Part shown: piece by piece, positions 45,120 through 54,269 of the stretch
Layout of the letters: each line of letters begins with the position of its first letter
Position numbering within the stretch: the stretch's first letter is position 1
NCBI RefSeq assembly: GCF_023264855.1
Contig: NZ_JAHFUW010000004.1
Coordinates: 62,001-126,000 of the forward strand
Direction of reading: 5' to 3'
Source: Herbiconiux sp.
GTDB taxonomy: Bacteria > Actinomycetota > Actinomycetes > Actinomycetales > Microbacteriaceae
Length of the DNA: 64,000 nt
Notes under the pieces: generated by a model
What the model was told of the DNA's origin: nothing
What the model saw: the letters and a program-made list of their open reading frames with translations, nothing else
The model's database searches: none
Program-made: the position numbers and the translations under genes

Positions 45120-45125
45120 TAGATT
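45120..45125 (+). promoter_or_regulatory. Candidate -10 of the clpP1-clpP2 operon
   Basis: TAGATT, 32 nt before the clpP1 ATG. Unlike many genes here this unit has a leader with its own ribosome binding site (TTGGAG). Confidence 0.5.
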
Positions 45126-45157
45126 CAAACCACTGCAAGCGAATTGGAGCGACACAC

Positions 45158-45751
45158 ATGGCCGAAACGGCTCTTCCATCCAGCGTCTTCGACCGACTGC
45201 TGAAGGACCGCATCATCTGGCTCGGGTCGGAAGTCCGCGACGACAACGCGAACGAGATCTGCGCCAAGATCCTGCTCCTCGCGGCCGAAGACCCCAAGCG
45301 CGACATCTACCTCTACATCAACTCGCCCGGCGGCTCGATCACGGCCGGCATGGCGATCTACGACACCATGAAGTTCGTGCCGAACGACATCGTGACCGTG
45401 GGCATCGGCATGGCCGCCTCGATGGGCCAGTTCCTGCTCACCAGCGGCACCAAGGGCAAGCGGTACATCACGCCGAACGCCCGCGTGCTGCTGCACCAGC
45501 CGCACGGCGGATTCGGCGGAACCGCCAGCGACATCCAGACCCAGGCGCAGCTCATCCTGAGCATGAAGCACACGCTCGCCCAGATCACGGCCGACCAGAC
45601 GGGCAAGACCGTCGAGCAGGTCAACGAAGACGGCGACCGCGACCGCTGGTTCAGTGCCCAGGAGGCGCTGGAGTACGGCTTCGTCGACCACGTTCGCGAG
45701 TTCGCCAGCGATGTCGTCGGCGGCGCCGGCACGGCTGCCGACCAGCTCTAG
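45158..45751 (+). CDS. clpP1: ClpP1, ATP-dependent Clp protease proteolytic subunit
   Basis: 197 aa serine peptidase. Catalytic triad S88 (GMAASMG), H113 (LLHQPHGG) and D162 (GDRDRW). ClpP1 and ClpP2 form a mixed tetradecamer fed by ClpX or ClpC in actinobacteria, where the system is often essential. There is almost no propeptide. TTGGAGCGACACAC precedes the ATG. clpP2 follows after 33 bp. Confidence 0.97.
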   Translation: MAETALPSSVFDRLLKDRIIWLGSEVRDDNANEICAKILLLAAEDPKRDIYLYINSPGGSITAGMAIYDTMKFVPNDIVTVGIGMAASMGQFLLTSGTKGKRYITPNARVLLHQPHGGFGGTASDIQTQAQLILSMKHTLAQITADQTGKTVEQVNEDGDRDRWFSAQEALEYGFVDHVREFASDVVGGAGTAADQL

Positions 45752-45784
45752 TCCGCACCGATACGAGAACAGGGAAAAGAACCC

Positions 45785-46450
45785 ATGGAAACCCCCACCT
45801 TCGGTGCGAGTGCCTACCGCAACGGCACCATGCCCACCGACCGCTACATCCTGCCCAGCTTCGAAGAGCGCACGGCCTACGGCTTCAAGCGTCAGGACCC
45901 GTACGCGAAGCTCTTCGAAGACCGCATCATCTTCCTCGGCGTGCAGATCGACGACGCCTCGGCCGATGACGTGATGGCCCAGCTGCTGGTGCTCGAGTCG
46001 CAGGATCCCGATCGCGACATCGAGATGTACATCAACTCGCCCGGTGGCTCGTTCACCGCGATGACGGCGATCTACGACACGATGCAGTACGTGCGCCCGC
46101 AGATCCAGACCGTGTGCCTGGGCCAGGCGGCCTCCGCCGCGGCCGTGCTGCTCGCGGCCGGAACGCCCGGCAAGCGCCTCGCACTCCCGAACGCGCGCAT
46201 CCTGATCCACCAGCCGGCTACCGGCCAGGGCGGCGGCCAGGCGTCCGACATCGAGATCCAGGCCCGCGAGATCCTGCGGATGCGCGAGTGGCTCGAGTCG
46301 ACGCTGTCGCACCACTCGAACCGCACGCTCGAGCAGGTCAACAAGGACATCGACCGCGACAAGATCCTCTCGGCCGCCGAGGCGCTGGACTACGGCCTCA
46401 TCGACCAGGTGCTCACCTCGCGCAAGAACGTGCCGGCGCTGGTCAGCTGA
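45785..46450 (+). CDS. clpP2: ClpP2, ATP-dependent Clp protease proteolytic subunit
   Basis: 221 aa with a 20-25 residue N-terminal propeptide-like extension, then the ClpP fold. Triad S117 (GQAASAAA), H142 (IHQPATG) and D192 (DIDRDK). It is the partner ring of ClpP1. ACAGGGAAAAGAACCC precedes the ATG. It is followed after 25 bp by an AAA ATPase gene, not by clpX. Confidence 0.97.
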   Translation: METPTFGASAYRNGTMPTDRYILPSFEERTAYGFKRQDPYAKLFEDRIIFLGVQIDDASADDVMAQLLVLESQDPDRDIEMYINSPGGSFTAMTAIYDTMQYVRPQIQTVCLGQAASAAAVLLAAGTPGKRLALPNARILIHQPATGQGGGQASDIEIQAREILRMREWLESTLSHHSNRTLEQVNKDIDRDKILSAAEALDYGLIDQVLTSRKNVPALVS

Positions 46451-46475
46451 CCTCACCGCACGCCGCAGCGACGCC

Positions 46476-47237
46476 GTGTCCGACCAGGACTGGTTGACCG
46501 ACAGCCGGGCCATCCGGAAGATCTCCTTCTTCTCGGATGCCCCGGCTGTCGCCGGTTCGTGGCCCATGACGGTGCCCGCCGTGGCCCAGCTGCAGGGCGG
46601 GCTGGAACTGGATCCGGGGATCACCTTCCTGGTGGGCGAGAACGGCAGCGGCAAGTCGACGGTGCTCGAGGGCATCGCGATGGCCTTCGGATTCCCCGCC
46701 GAGGGCGGAAGCCGCAACGGGGGAGGCCGCACCCGCGCGAGCGAGTCGCCGCTGGGGGAGTGGCTGAAGCTCGACCGCGGCTTGGTGGCGCCGCGCTGGG
46801 GTTTCTTCCTGCGCGCCGAGACCATGCACAGCTACTACAGCTATCTCGAGCAGCTGCCGGATTCGCCCGACCGCGACCTGCACGAGATGAGCCACGGCGA
46901 GTCGTTCCTCGCCCTGCTCGACCGCAAGATCGACTCGCCCGGCTTCTTCTGCCTCGACGAGCCCGAGGCGGCGCTGTCGTTCCAGTCGACGCTGCGCTAC
47001 CTGGCCGATCTCGACGCCCTCGCGAAGGCGGGCGCGCAGGTCGTCTGCGCCACGCACTCGCCCGTGCTGGCCTCCCTGCCGGGAGCCACCATCCTCGAAC
47101 TCGGCGAGTGGGGCATCCGGCGCACCGAGTGGGACGATCTGGAACTCGTGGGCCATTGGCGCCGGTTCCTGGATGCGCCCGGTCGCTATCTGCGCCACCT
47201 GATCGACACCGATGCCGACCGGGCGGGGAACGGATGA
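46476..47237 (+). CDS. AAA/ABC-type ATPase (COG3910-like)
   Basis: 253 aa, a compact SMC/ABC-related nucleotide-binding protein. Walker A is GENGSGKST (about residue 54), a signature-like SHGESFLALL precedes Walker B FFCLDEPEAALSF, and an H-loop is in CATHSPVL. Homologues are annotated only as predicted ATPases; none has an assigned role that I can state. The GTG start is 25 bp after clpP2 and the stop overlaps the TauE/SafE gene by 4 nt, so it may belong to the clpP transcript. Any link with proteolysis is speculation. Confidence 0.8.
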   Translation: MSDQDWLTDSRAIRKISFFSDAPAVAGSWPMTVPAVAQLQGGLELDPGITFLVGENGSGKSTVLEGIAMAFGFPAEGGSRNGGGRTRASESPLGEWLKLDRGLVAPRWGFFLRAETMHSYYSYLEQLPDSPDRDLHEMSHGESFLALLDRKIDSPGFFCLDEPEAALSFQSTLRYLADLDALAKAGAQVVCATHSPVLASLPGATILELGEWGIRRTEWDDLELVGHWRRFLDAPGRYLRHLIDTDADRAGNG

Positions 47238-48055
47238 CGCCGCCGGGGCCGCGCGCCACCGTCTGGATCCTGATCGCCATCGGCCTGGCCGGCGGCTTCC
47301 TCTCAGGCGTCTTCGGCGTGGGCGGCGGCACGATCGTGGTGCCGGCGCTGGTCGGCATCCTGGGCTTCTCGCAGAAGCTCGCCTCGGGCACCTCGCTGCT
47401 GGCCATCGCGCCCGTCACGATCGTGGGGGCGCTCAGCTACACCGTGCTCGGCACGGCGAACTGGGGCTACGGCCTGCTGCTGGCCGCCGGCGCGGTGGGC
47501 GGCGGTTTTCTCGGCAGCTGGCTGCTGGTCAAGCTGCCGTCGCGAGCCATCGCCCTGCTGTTCATCGTCTTCCTGCTGTTCGTGGCGGTGCGACTGGTGT
47601 TCTCCGAGCCCTCGAGCGCGGCTGCGCCGCAGCTCACCGTGTTCGGCGGCGTGCTGCTCGTGGCCGTCGGCTTCGTGGCCGGCGTGCTCTCCGGCGTCAT
47701 CGGCGTGGGCGGTGGCATCGTGATCGTGCCGGCGCTCGTGCTCGGCGGCGGCGTGGGCGACCTCGTGGCCAAGGGGAGTTCGCTGATCGCGATCGCCCCG
47801 AGCAGCATCACCACGTCGGTGGCGAACCTGCGGCGCCGGAACGCCGACCTGAGGGCCGGTCTCGTGATCGGCCTGGCAGGATCCGTCGCCACCGTGGCCG
47901 GCAGCTGGACGGCCGCGGTCATCCCCACCCGCGCCGCCTCGATCGCCTTCGCGGTGTTCCTTGTGCTCGTGGCGGGCCAGATGCTCTGGCGTGAACTCGG
48001 CCGGACACGCCGCGGACGACGCGGAACGGGCCGTGCGCGACGGATCCGACCGTAA
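47234..48055 (+). CDS. TauE/SafE family transporter
   Basis: 273 aa with eight predicted transmembrane segments in two related halves. Each half starts with the family motif: GGFLSGVFGVGGGTIVVPAL and AGVLSGVIGVGGGIVIVPAL. Family members export sulfite, sulfoacetate or other anions; the substrate cannot be inferred. The C-terminus is Arg-rich (RTRRGRRGTGRARRIRP), likely cytoplasmic. Its ATG overlaps the preceding ATPase stop. It ends 83 bp before clpX. Confidence 0.88.
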   Translation: MTPPGPRATVWILIAIGLAGGFLSGVFGVGGGTIVVPALVGILGFSQKLASGTSLLAIAPVTIVGALSYTVLGTANWGYGLLLAAGAVGGGFLGSWLLVKLPSRAIALLFIVFLLFVAVRLVFSEPSSAAAPQLTVFGGVLLVAVGFVAGVLSGVIGVGGGIVIVPALVLGGGVGDLVAKGSSLIAIAPSSITTSVANLRRRNADLRAGLVIGLAGSVATVAGSWTAAVIPTRAASIAFAVFLVLVAGQMLWRELGRTRRGRRGTGRARRIRP

Positions 48056-48102
48056 GGGTCTCGATTCGTGCGTGGCTGTCGAAGTGTGTCTGGGGTTCGG
48101 GT

Positions 48103-48108
48103 TAGGCT
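48103..48108 (+). promoter_or_regulatory. Candidate -10 of clpX
   Basis: TAGGCT, 30 nt before the ATG, giving a short leader containing AGGAGG. Confidence 0.5.
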
Positions 48109-48138
48109 CGTCAGAACACAGCGACTAGGAGGCTGGGC

Positions 48139-49416
48139 ATGGCACGCATAGGAGAGAGCGCCGACCTGCTCAAGTGCTCATTCTGCGGAAAGAGCCAGAA
48201 GCAGGTCCAGCAGCTCATCGCCGGGCCCGGTGTCTACATCTGCGACGAGTGCGTCGAGCTCTGCAACGAGATCATCGAAGAACGTCTCTCGGAGGCCAGC
48301 GAAGAAGCGGCCGGCGAGTTCGAGCTGCCCAAGCCGAAAGAGATCTACTCCTTCCTCGAGGAGTACGTCATCGGTCAGGATGCGGCCAAGCGCGCCCTGT
48401 CGGTGGCCGTCTACAACCACTACAAGCGCACCCGCGCCCGCACCACGATCGTCTCGGCCGAGGCCCAGGCCAACGAGGTCGAGATCGCCAAGAGCAACAT
48501 CCTGCTGATCGGTCCCACGGGCTGCGGCAAGACCTATCTCGCGCAGACCTTGGCGAAGCGGCTGAACGTGCCGTTCGCGGTGGCGGATGCCACGGCACTC
48601 ACCGAGGCCGGATACGTCGGCGAAGACGTCGAGAACATCCTGCTGAAGCTCATCCAGGCCGCGGACTACGACGTGAAGCGCGCCGAGACCGGCATCATCT
48701 ACATCGACGAGATCGACAAGATCGCCCGCAAGGCCGAGAACCCGTCGATCACCCGCGACGTGTCGGGCGAGGGCGTGCAGCAGGCGCTGCTGAAGATCCT
48801 CGAGGGCACGGTCGCGAGCGTTCCGCCGCAGGGCGGGCGCAAGCATCCGCACCAGGAGTTCATCCAGATCGACACCACGAACGTGCTGTTCATCGTGGCG
48901 GGGGCCTTCGCGGGGCTCGAGGAGATCATCTCGCAGCGCGCCGGCAAGCGCGGCATCGGCTTCAACTCGCCCCTCTACAGCAAGAAGGCCGAAGCCTCCC
49001 TGTTCGGCGAGGTGCTTCCGGAAGACCTGCACAAGTTCGGGCTCATCCCCGAGTTCATCGGCCGGCTCCCCGTGGTCACCACGGTTCTGCCGCTGGATCA
49101 GGCCGCCCTCATGCAGATCCTCACCGAACCGCGTAACGCGCTGGTGCGACAGTACCAGCGCATGTTCGAACTCGACGGCGTCGAGCTCGACTTCGAGACG
49201 GATGCGCTCGAGGCCATCGCCGACCTGGCCGTGCTGCGGCAGACCGGTGCGAGAGGTCTGCGGGCGATCATGGAGGAGGTGCTCGGGCCGATCATGTTCG
49301 AGGTTCCCTCTACCGACGAGGTCGCCCGGGTGATCGTCACCCGCGAGGCCGTGCTTGAGAACGCCGCGCCCACCATCGTGCCGCGCAAGGCGCGCCGCGA
49401 AGAGAAGTCGGCCTAG
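48139..49416 (+). CDS. clpX: ClpX, ATP-dependent unfoldase of ClpXP
   Basis: 425 aa. N-terminal zinc-binding domain with CSFCGKS and CDECVELC, then an AAA+ module: Walker [13 protein letters not shown], pore loop GYVGEDVEN, Walker [11 protein letters not shown] and sensor region [16 protein letters not shown] loop (KRGIGFNS), the contact with ClpP, is present. ClpX unfolds tagged proteins and feeds ClpP. AGGAGG lies 6-11 nt before the ATG. It is separated from clpP2 by two genes, as often seen in actinobacteria. Confidence 0.97.
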   Translation: MARIGESADLLKCSFCGKSQKQVQQLIAGPGVYICDECVELCNEIIEERLSEASEEAAGEFELPKPKEIYSFLEEYVIGQDAAKRALSVAVYNHYKRTRARTTIVSAEAQANEVEIAKSNILLIGPTGCGKTYLAQTLAKRLNVPFAVADATALTEAGYVGEDVENILLKLIQAADYDVKRAETGIIYIDEIDKIARKAENPSITRDVSGEGVQQALLKILEGTVASVPPQGGRKHPHQEFIQIDTTNVLFIVAGAFAGLEEIISQRAGKRGIGFNSPLYSKKAEASLFGEVLPEDLHKFGLIPEFIGRLPVVTTVLPLDQAALMQILTEPRNALVRQYQRMFELDGVELDFETDALEAIADLAVLRQTGARGLRAIMEEVLGPIMFEVPSTDEVARVIVTREAVLENAAPTIVPRKARREEKSA

Positions 49417-49472
49417 GCCGCCGCCGCAGCAGCCATTCCGTTTCAGCCGCTTTGTTCTAACCGATCCAAGCG

Positions 49473-50678
49473 GTGACCGTCCGTCGCGGGGGAGACGCGC
49501 TCATCATCCAGCCCATCTCTGCCGGGATCGTCGCGTCGATCACCGGTTTCGCGAGTTCGTTCGTGCTGGTGGTCGCCGGCCTGCACGCCGTGGGGGCGAA
49601 CGACGCCCAGGCGGCGAGCGGTCTGCTGGTCGTCTGCGTGCTGAGCGGTGTGCTCTGCATCCTGCTCGCCGTCACGTTCCGGATGCCGATCTCGTTCGCC
49701 TGGTCGACTCCGGGGGCGGCCCTGCTGGTCGCCGCCTCGGCGACCACGAACGACTTCCGGGCCGCCACGGGCGCGTTCCTGGTGTGCGGGGCCCTGATCG
49801 TGCTCTGCGGGCTCTGGCCGGCGCTCGGGCGCGCGATCACGAGCATCCCGCGGCCGCTGGCGAGCGCGATGCTCGCCGGCATCCTGTTCCCGATCTGCCT
49901 GGCGCCGATCACGGCGGCGATCGAGATCCCGTGGCTCGCCCTGCCCGTCATCCTGACCTGGCTGGTGCTGTTCCGCTTCGCACCGCGCTGGGCGGTGCCG
50001 GCGGCGATGGTGGTGGCCGCGATCGGCATCGGCGTGAGTGCGGGAACCGAGTGGCTGAGCGAGGCGTCGCTCTCGCCGCAGCTGACGTTCGTGGCGCCGG
50101 CATTCGATCCGCTGGTGATCGTGAGCCTCGGCATCCCCTTGTTCGTGGTGACGATGGCCGGGCAGAACGTTCCAGGCTTCGCCGTGATGTCGACCTTCGG
50201 CTACACCGTTCCGCCGCGCCCGGCGTTGCTGGCCTCGGGCCTCGGAACGATGGCCGGATCGTTCTTCGGCGGCCACGCCGTCAACCTGGCGGCGATCACG
50301 GCGGCGCTGATGGCCGGCCCGGATTCGCACCCCGACAAGTCGAAGCGGTGGATCGCCACCGTCACCTCGGGCATCGGCTTCATCGTGTTCGGGCTGGCCG
50401 CAGGGGTGGCCACGGCGCTCATCTCGGCGGCGCCGCCCATCCTCATCACGGCCGTGGCCGGTCTGGCACTGCTCGGTGCCCTGGCGACCTCGGTGTCGGC
50501 GGCGATCGAGGTGCCGGCCCATCGCATCCCGGCGATCGCGACCTTCTTGGTCACGGCATCCGGGATCGTCGTGGTGAGTATCGGATCGGCGTTCTGGGGG
50601 CTGCTCGTGGGCGGCGTCATCATGCTGTGGAGCGCCTTCCCGTGGCGCCGCCGCAGCACAACGAAAGGATCATCGTGA
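49473..50678 (+). CDS. BenE-family transporter (benzoate/H+ symporter type)
   Basis: 401 aa, about 11-12 transmembrane segments. Family patterns: ISAGIVASITGFASSFVLVV, FAWSTPGAALL, AMLAGILFPICLAP, VTMAGQNVPGFAVMSTFGY and FGGHAVNLAAITAALMAGP, given here in pieces. BenE proteins import aromatic acids with protons. No aromatic catabolic genes are nearby, so the cargo is open. The GTG at 49473 is 56 bp after clpX; a good Shine-Dalgarno is not visible. The stop overlaps the aldo/keto reductase start by 4 nt. Confidence 0.88.
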   Translation: MTVRRGGDALIIQPISAGIVASITGFASSFVLVVAGLHAVGANDAQAASGLLVVCVLSGVLCILLAVTFRMPISFAWSTPGAALLVAASATTNDFRAATGAFLVCGALIVLCGLWPALGRAITSIPRPLASAMLAGILFPICLAPITAAIEIPWLALPVILTWLVLFRFAPRWAVPAAMVVAAIGIGVSAGTEWLSEASLSPQLTFVAPAFDPLVIVSLGIPLFVVTMAGQNVPGFAVMSTFGYTVPPRPALLASGLGTMAGSFFGGHAVNLAAITAALMAGPDSHPDKSKRWIATVTSGIGFIVFGLAAGVATALISAAPPILITAVAGLALLGALATSVSAAIEVPAHRIPAIATFLVTASGIVVVSIGSAFWGLLVGGVIMLWSAFPWRRRSTTKGSS

Positions 50679-51655
50679 ACAGCGTTCGCCTCGGCCGCTC
50701 AGGCCTCAGCATCTCACCCGTCGTGCTCGGCTGCATGAGCTACGGCGTGCCCGACCGTGGCACCCACACCTGGACCCTGCCCGAAGAGCAGTCGCGGCCG
50801 TTCTTCGTGCAGGCGCTCGAGGCAGGCCTGACCACCTTCGATACGGCCGACAGCTACTCCGACGGCACCAGCGAGGAGATCACCGGGCGGATGCTCGGCG
50901 AACTCGCCCGCCGCGACGAGGTGCAGATCTTCACCAAGGTGTTTTTCCCACTGGCGCGCGATGCCGGGCCGAATGACCACGGCCTCTCGCGGGCGCACAT
51001 CCTGAACGCCATCGATGCGAGCCTGACCCGGCTCGGGACCGACTACGTCGACCTGTACCAGATCCACCGCTGGGATCCCGAAACGCCGATCGAGGAAACT
51101 ATGGAGGCCCTCCACGACGTGGTGCGCGCGGGCAAGGCGCGGTACATCGGTGCCTCGTCGATGTTCGCCTGGCAGTTCGCGAAGGCGCAGCACGTGGCCG
51201 AGCGAAACGGGTGGACCCGGTTCGTGTCGATGCAGGACCAGTACAACCTGCTGCAGCGCGAGGAGGAGCGGGAGATGCATCCGCTGGTGCTCGACCAGGG
51301 TGTCGGCGTGCTGCCGTGGAGCCCGCTGGCCCGGGGCCGCCTCACGCGGCCGTGGGGCACGGAGACCGAGCGCACCGAGACCGACTGGGTCACGAAGCGC
51401 TTCTACGGCCAGGCGGATGCCGCCGACCGCGCGATCACCGAGGCCGTGGGCCGGGTCGCCGAGGCGCGCGGAGTGAGCCGGGCGCAGGTGGCGCTCGCCT
51501 GGGTGCGGCAGCAGAAGGCCGTCACCTCGCCGATCGTTGGGGCCACCAAGCCGCAGCACCTCAGCGACGCGATCGCCTCCCTCGAGGTGACGCTCAGCCC
51601 CGAAGAGCTCACCGCGCTCGAGGAGCATTACACGCCGCGCCTCCCGGAGTTCTAG
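50675..51655 (+). CDS. Aldo/keto reductase
   Basis: 326 aa, (beta/alpha)8 NADPH-dependent reductase. The tetrad is visible: Asp and Tyr in FDTADSYSDG, Lys in IFTKVFF and His in YQIHRWDPE. Cofactor motifs SPLARGRL and IVGATKPQHL follow. The substrate is an aldehyde or ketone of unknown identity. The GTG start overlaps BenE (GTGA) and has GAAAGGATCATC upstream. Coupled translation with BenE suggests that the transported compound, or a product of it, is reduced. Confidence 0.92.
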   Translation: MNSVRLGRSGLSISPVVLGCMSYGVPDRGTHTWTLPEEQSRPFFVQALEAGLTTFDTADSYSDGTSEEITGRMLGELARRDEVQIFTKVFFPLARDAGPNDHGLSRAHILNAIDASLTRLGTDYVDLYQIHRWDPETPIEETMEALHDVVRAGKARYIGASSMFAWQFAKAQHVAERNGWTRFVSMQDQYNLLQREEEREMHPLVLDQGVGVLPWSPLARGRLTRPWGTETERTETDWVTKRFYGQADAADRAITEAVGRVAEARGVSRAQVALAWVRQQKAVTSPIVGATKPQHLSDAIASLEVTLSPEELTALEEHYTPRLPEF

Positions 51656-51725
51656 AGCGACGCAGGTCGTCCGATCTCGGGAGGGCTGCCATCCAGCCGG
51701 GCGAATGGCTCGAGCGCATGTCCGA

Positions 51726-53126
51726 TCAGACTGTCAGACCTACTGCGCGGGGCACGGAGGCCGGGTGCTCCGGCGCGAGGTGCGGGCCCCTGCCGAGCAG
51801 GCGCTCGCGCAGGGTGCCGCCCTCGGGCGCCGGGTCGAGGCGGCCCCTCCGGCGCAGTTCGGGCAGCACGAGGTCGATCACGTCGCGCATCGAGGCGGTG
51901 TTGAACACGGCCTCGAGCATGAAGCCGTCGAGGTCCGTCGCATCCATCATGCGCTCGAGCTCGTCGGCCACCTCCACGGGGTCGCCCGTGATGGCGAAGC
52001 CCCGCGTGCCGCGCCCCTTGAGGTCGTCGAGGATCTCCCGCACCGTCGGTGCGCTGCCGTCGGGGCGGGAGTAGAAGCGCTCGATGTTGCTCACGCCCAT
52101 CTGGCCCGCCAGGCCGTCGTCGGGCAGCTGCTGCTTCAGCGGCAGGTCGGGGTCGAACTCCATCAGGTTCAGCCCGGTGTTGCCCGAGTAGTAGTGCGCG
52201 GCGAGCTCGTCGGTCTGCAACTGCTCGAACTCGGCCCGCAGCCGGTGCGCCTCCTCGCTCGTCGCCGCCGTGACGATGGTCACCCCCACGATCAGCTTGA
52301 TGTCGTGCGGGTCGCGCCCGAGCTCGGCGGCGCGCCGGCGGATGTCGGCCACGCTCGCCGCGGTCTGCTCGTACGTGGTGCCCTGGATGAACACGCCCTC
52401 GGCGTGCCTCGCCGCGAAGGCACGCCCCGCTTCCGAGGTGCCCGCCTGGAAGAGCACGGGGGAGCGCTGGGGCGACGGCGGCTGGGTGTGGTATCCCCGC
52501 GAGCGGTAGTACTCGCCCTCGTGCTCGACGAGGTGGATCTTGTCCGGATCGGCGAAGACGCCGCCCTCGCGATCGAGCACCACCGCGTCGTCGTCGTTGC
52601 CGCCTTCCCAGAATTTCAGCGCCACCTCGACGTACTCGGCAGCCGCCTCGTAGCGTTTGTCGTGCGGCACCATCTCCGACTGGCCGAGCATCTTCGACAT
52701 CGTGTTCTGCGACGCGCCGGTGACGATGTTCCAGCCGATCCGGCCCTTCGTGACGTGGTCGAGCGTGGAGTACTTGCGCACGGTGTGCAGCGGATGATCC
52801 GACCCGGTCGTGGTGGTGACCACGAAACCCAGCCGCTCGGTGGCGGCGGCGAGGGCGGGGATGAGGTACGCCCCGTCGAGGCTGAACATCATCCCCGCCC
52901 GCACCAGCACGTCGGACAGTTCGCCCTTCAGCGACGCGTAGCCGAACGATCCGCCGGCGAAGAAGAGCAGGTCGAACCCTGCGTCGTCGAGCATCTTCGC
53001 CATGTCGATCCAGTACTCGATGTCGCGGAAGTCGCCGTTCTGGCTCCGCGGATGAGCCCAGCTCGTGGTGCCCCCGATCTGCTGCGTGCCCGCCTCGAAC
53101 ACGCCGAGGATCATCCGCTTCGCCAC
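51726..53126 (-). CDS. NtaA/SnaA/DszA-family flavin-dependent monooxygenase (copy 1)
   Basis: 466 aa, two-component luciferase-like monooxygenase. Family blocks: DLLFFAGGSFGY, KYSTLDHVTKGRIGWNIVTGA, MVPHDKRYEAAAEYV and PPSPQRSPVLFQAG, the last typical of NtaA/DszA. These enzymes use FMNH2 from a separate reductase and O2 to cleave C-S or C-N bonds or oxidise aminopolycarboxylates, sulfones and methyl sulfides. It is last in a minus-strand operon with an ABC importer, 7 bp after the binding-protein gene, so it probably oxidises the imported compound. The GTG at 53124-53126 is used; a shorter form from Met5 is possible. No flavin reductase is in the window. Confidence 0.9.
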   Translation of the reverse strand: MAKRMILGVFEAGTQQIGGTTSWAHPRSQNGDFRDIEYWIDMAKMLDDAGFDLLFFAGGSFGYASLKGELSDVLVRAGMMFSLDGAYLIPALAAATERLGFVVTTTTGSDHPLHTVRKYSTLDHVTKGRIGWNIVTGASQNTMSKMLGQSEMVPHDKRYEAAAEYVEVALKFWEGGNDDDAVVLDREGGVFADPDKIHLVEHEGEYYRSRGYHTQPPSPQRSPVLFQAGTSEAGRAFAARHAEGVFIQGTTYEQTAASVADIRRRAAELGRDPHDIKLIVGVTIVTAATSEEAHRLRAEFEQLQTDELAAHYYSGNTGLNLMEFDPDLPLKQQLPDDGLAGQMGVSNIERFYSRPDGSAPTVREILDDLKGRGTRGFAITGDPVEVADELERMMDATDLDGFMLEAVFNTASMRDVIDLVLPELRRRGRLDPAPEGGTLRERLLGRGPHLAPEHPASVPRAVGLTV

Positions 53127-53133
53127 GGCCGCG

Positions 53134-54204
53134 CTACTTCGCTTCGATCTCGTCGAGCAGGCTCAGGTCGACCGCCTCGTCCACGGGCGGCAGGTCCGTG
53201 ATCCCGGAGGCCTCCAGGGCCGGGTACATCTCGGTCTCGAGCCGGTCGAGATCCATGTACAGCAAGCCGTGCTCGTCGGTGGCGGGGCTCTCCATCAGCT
53301 TCGCGAAGGCCTCGCCGGAGAGGGTCTGCTGCTCGAGGTCGAGGCCGAGGTCGGCTCCGAAGTCGTTGACGGCGAGCTCGGCGCCGCTGGTGGGGTCGGC
53401 CAAAAAGTCCTGCCAGCCCTTCACCGACGCGCGCAGGAACTTCACGTAGGCATCCCGGTTCTCGTCGATCTTGTCGTCTTTCGCGAAGATGGAGGACGCG
53501 TACCCCGGGGCGCCCAGTTCTCCCGAGAGCGTGCAGCCGAAGTCGACGTCGGGCTTCAGGCCGAACGTCAGCTCCATCGTGATGGGCTGGTTGGTGGCGT
53601 AGGCGGTGTACACGTCGCCGTCGCCGTTCACGAGCGGCGCCGGGTCGAAGCCGGTCGGCAGGATGGTGACGGCGTCGAGCGGGATGTCGTTGAGCGTGAG
53701 GACCTGTTCGACGGTGGCCTCGCTCTGGGCCAGGATCGTCTTGCCGACCAGGTCGTCGGCCGTCTCGATCGGATCGTCCTTGAGCCAGAGGAAGCAGCCG
53801 GGGTTGTCCTGGAAGACCGAGCCGATGATCGAGAAGTCGTCGTCGGCCATGGCGGCGAAGGCGCTCGACATGCCGGCGGTGATCCCGGCGTCGGCGGCGT
53901 CGGCCGCCACCTGCGACTCGGCGGTGGGGGCATCCGGGCCGCCCGGCAGCCATTCGACGTCGAGCCCCTCGTCTTCGTAGTAACCGTTCTCGGCGGCCAG
54001 CCAGAATCCGCCGTACTCCACGTTGGAGATCCATGACATCGCCACGGAGAAGGGGATGGGATCGGCCGCGGCGCCATCCGTCGACTCGGCGCCCGAACTG
54101 CTGGTGCTGCAGCCGGCCAGCAGCAGGGCGGCGGCCGCCACGGATGCGCCGGCGGAGAGCGCGCGCACGCGCCTGGTGCGGGTGGGGGAGGTGCGAGGAA
54201 CCAT
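53134..54204 (-). CDS. ABC transporter substrate-binding lipoprotein (NMT1/SsuA-like)
   Basis: 356 aa. Signal peptide with lipobox LLAGC (Cys about residue 32), then an NMT1/THI5-like binding domain: VAMSWISNVEYGGFWLAAENGYYEDEGLDVEWLPGG in pieces is the N-terminal block typical of aliphatic sulfonate, taurine, nitrate and pyrimidine binding proteins. The ligand cannot be fixed from sequence. AGAGAGACACAGCC precedes the ATG at 54202-54204. It lies between the permease genes and the NtaA-like monooxygenase. Confidence 0.9.
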   Translation of the reverse strand: MVPRTSPTRTRRVRALSAGASVAAAALLLAGCSTSSSGAESTDGAAADPIPFSVAMSWISNVEYGGFWLAAENGYYEDEGLDVEWLPGGPDAPTAESQVAADAADAGITAGMSSAFAAMADDDFSIIGSVFQDNPGCFLWLKDDPIETADDLVGKTILAQSEATVEQVLTLNDIPLDAVTILPTGFDPAPLVNGDGDVYTAYATNQPITMELTFGLKPDVDFGCTLSGELGAPGYASSIFAKDDKIDENRDAYVKFLRASVKGWQDFLADPTSGAELAVNDFGADLGLDLEQQTLSGEAFAKLMESPATDEHGLLYMDLDRLETEMYPALEASGITDLPPVDEAVDLSLLDEIEAK

Positions 54205-54269
54205 GGCTGTGTCTCTCTTTCGTGTGAGGAACTCTTCGATGGTGGTGCGGGGGTGTGGGATACCGGGTG

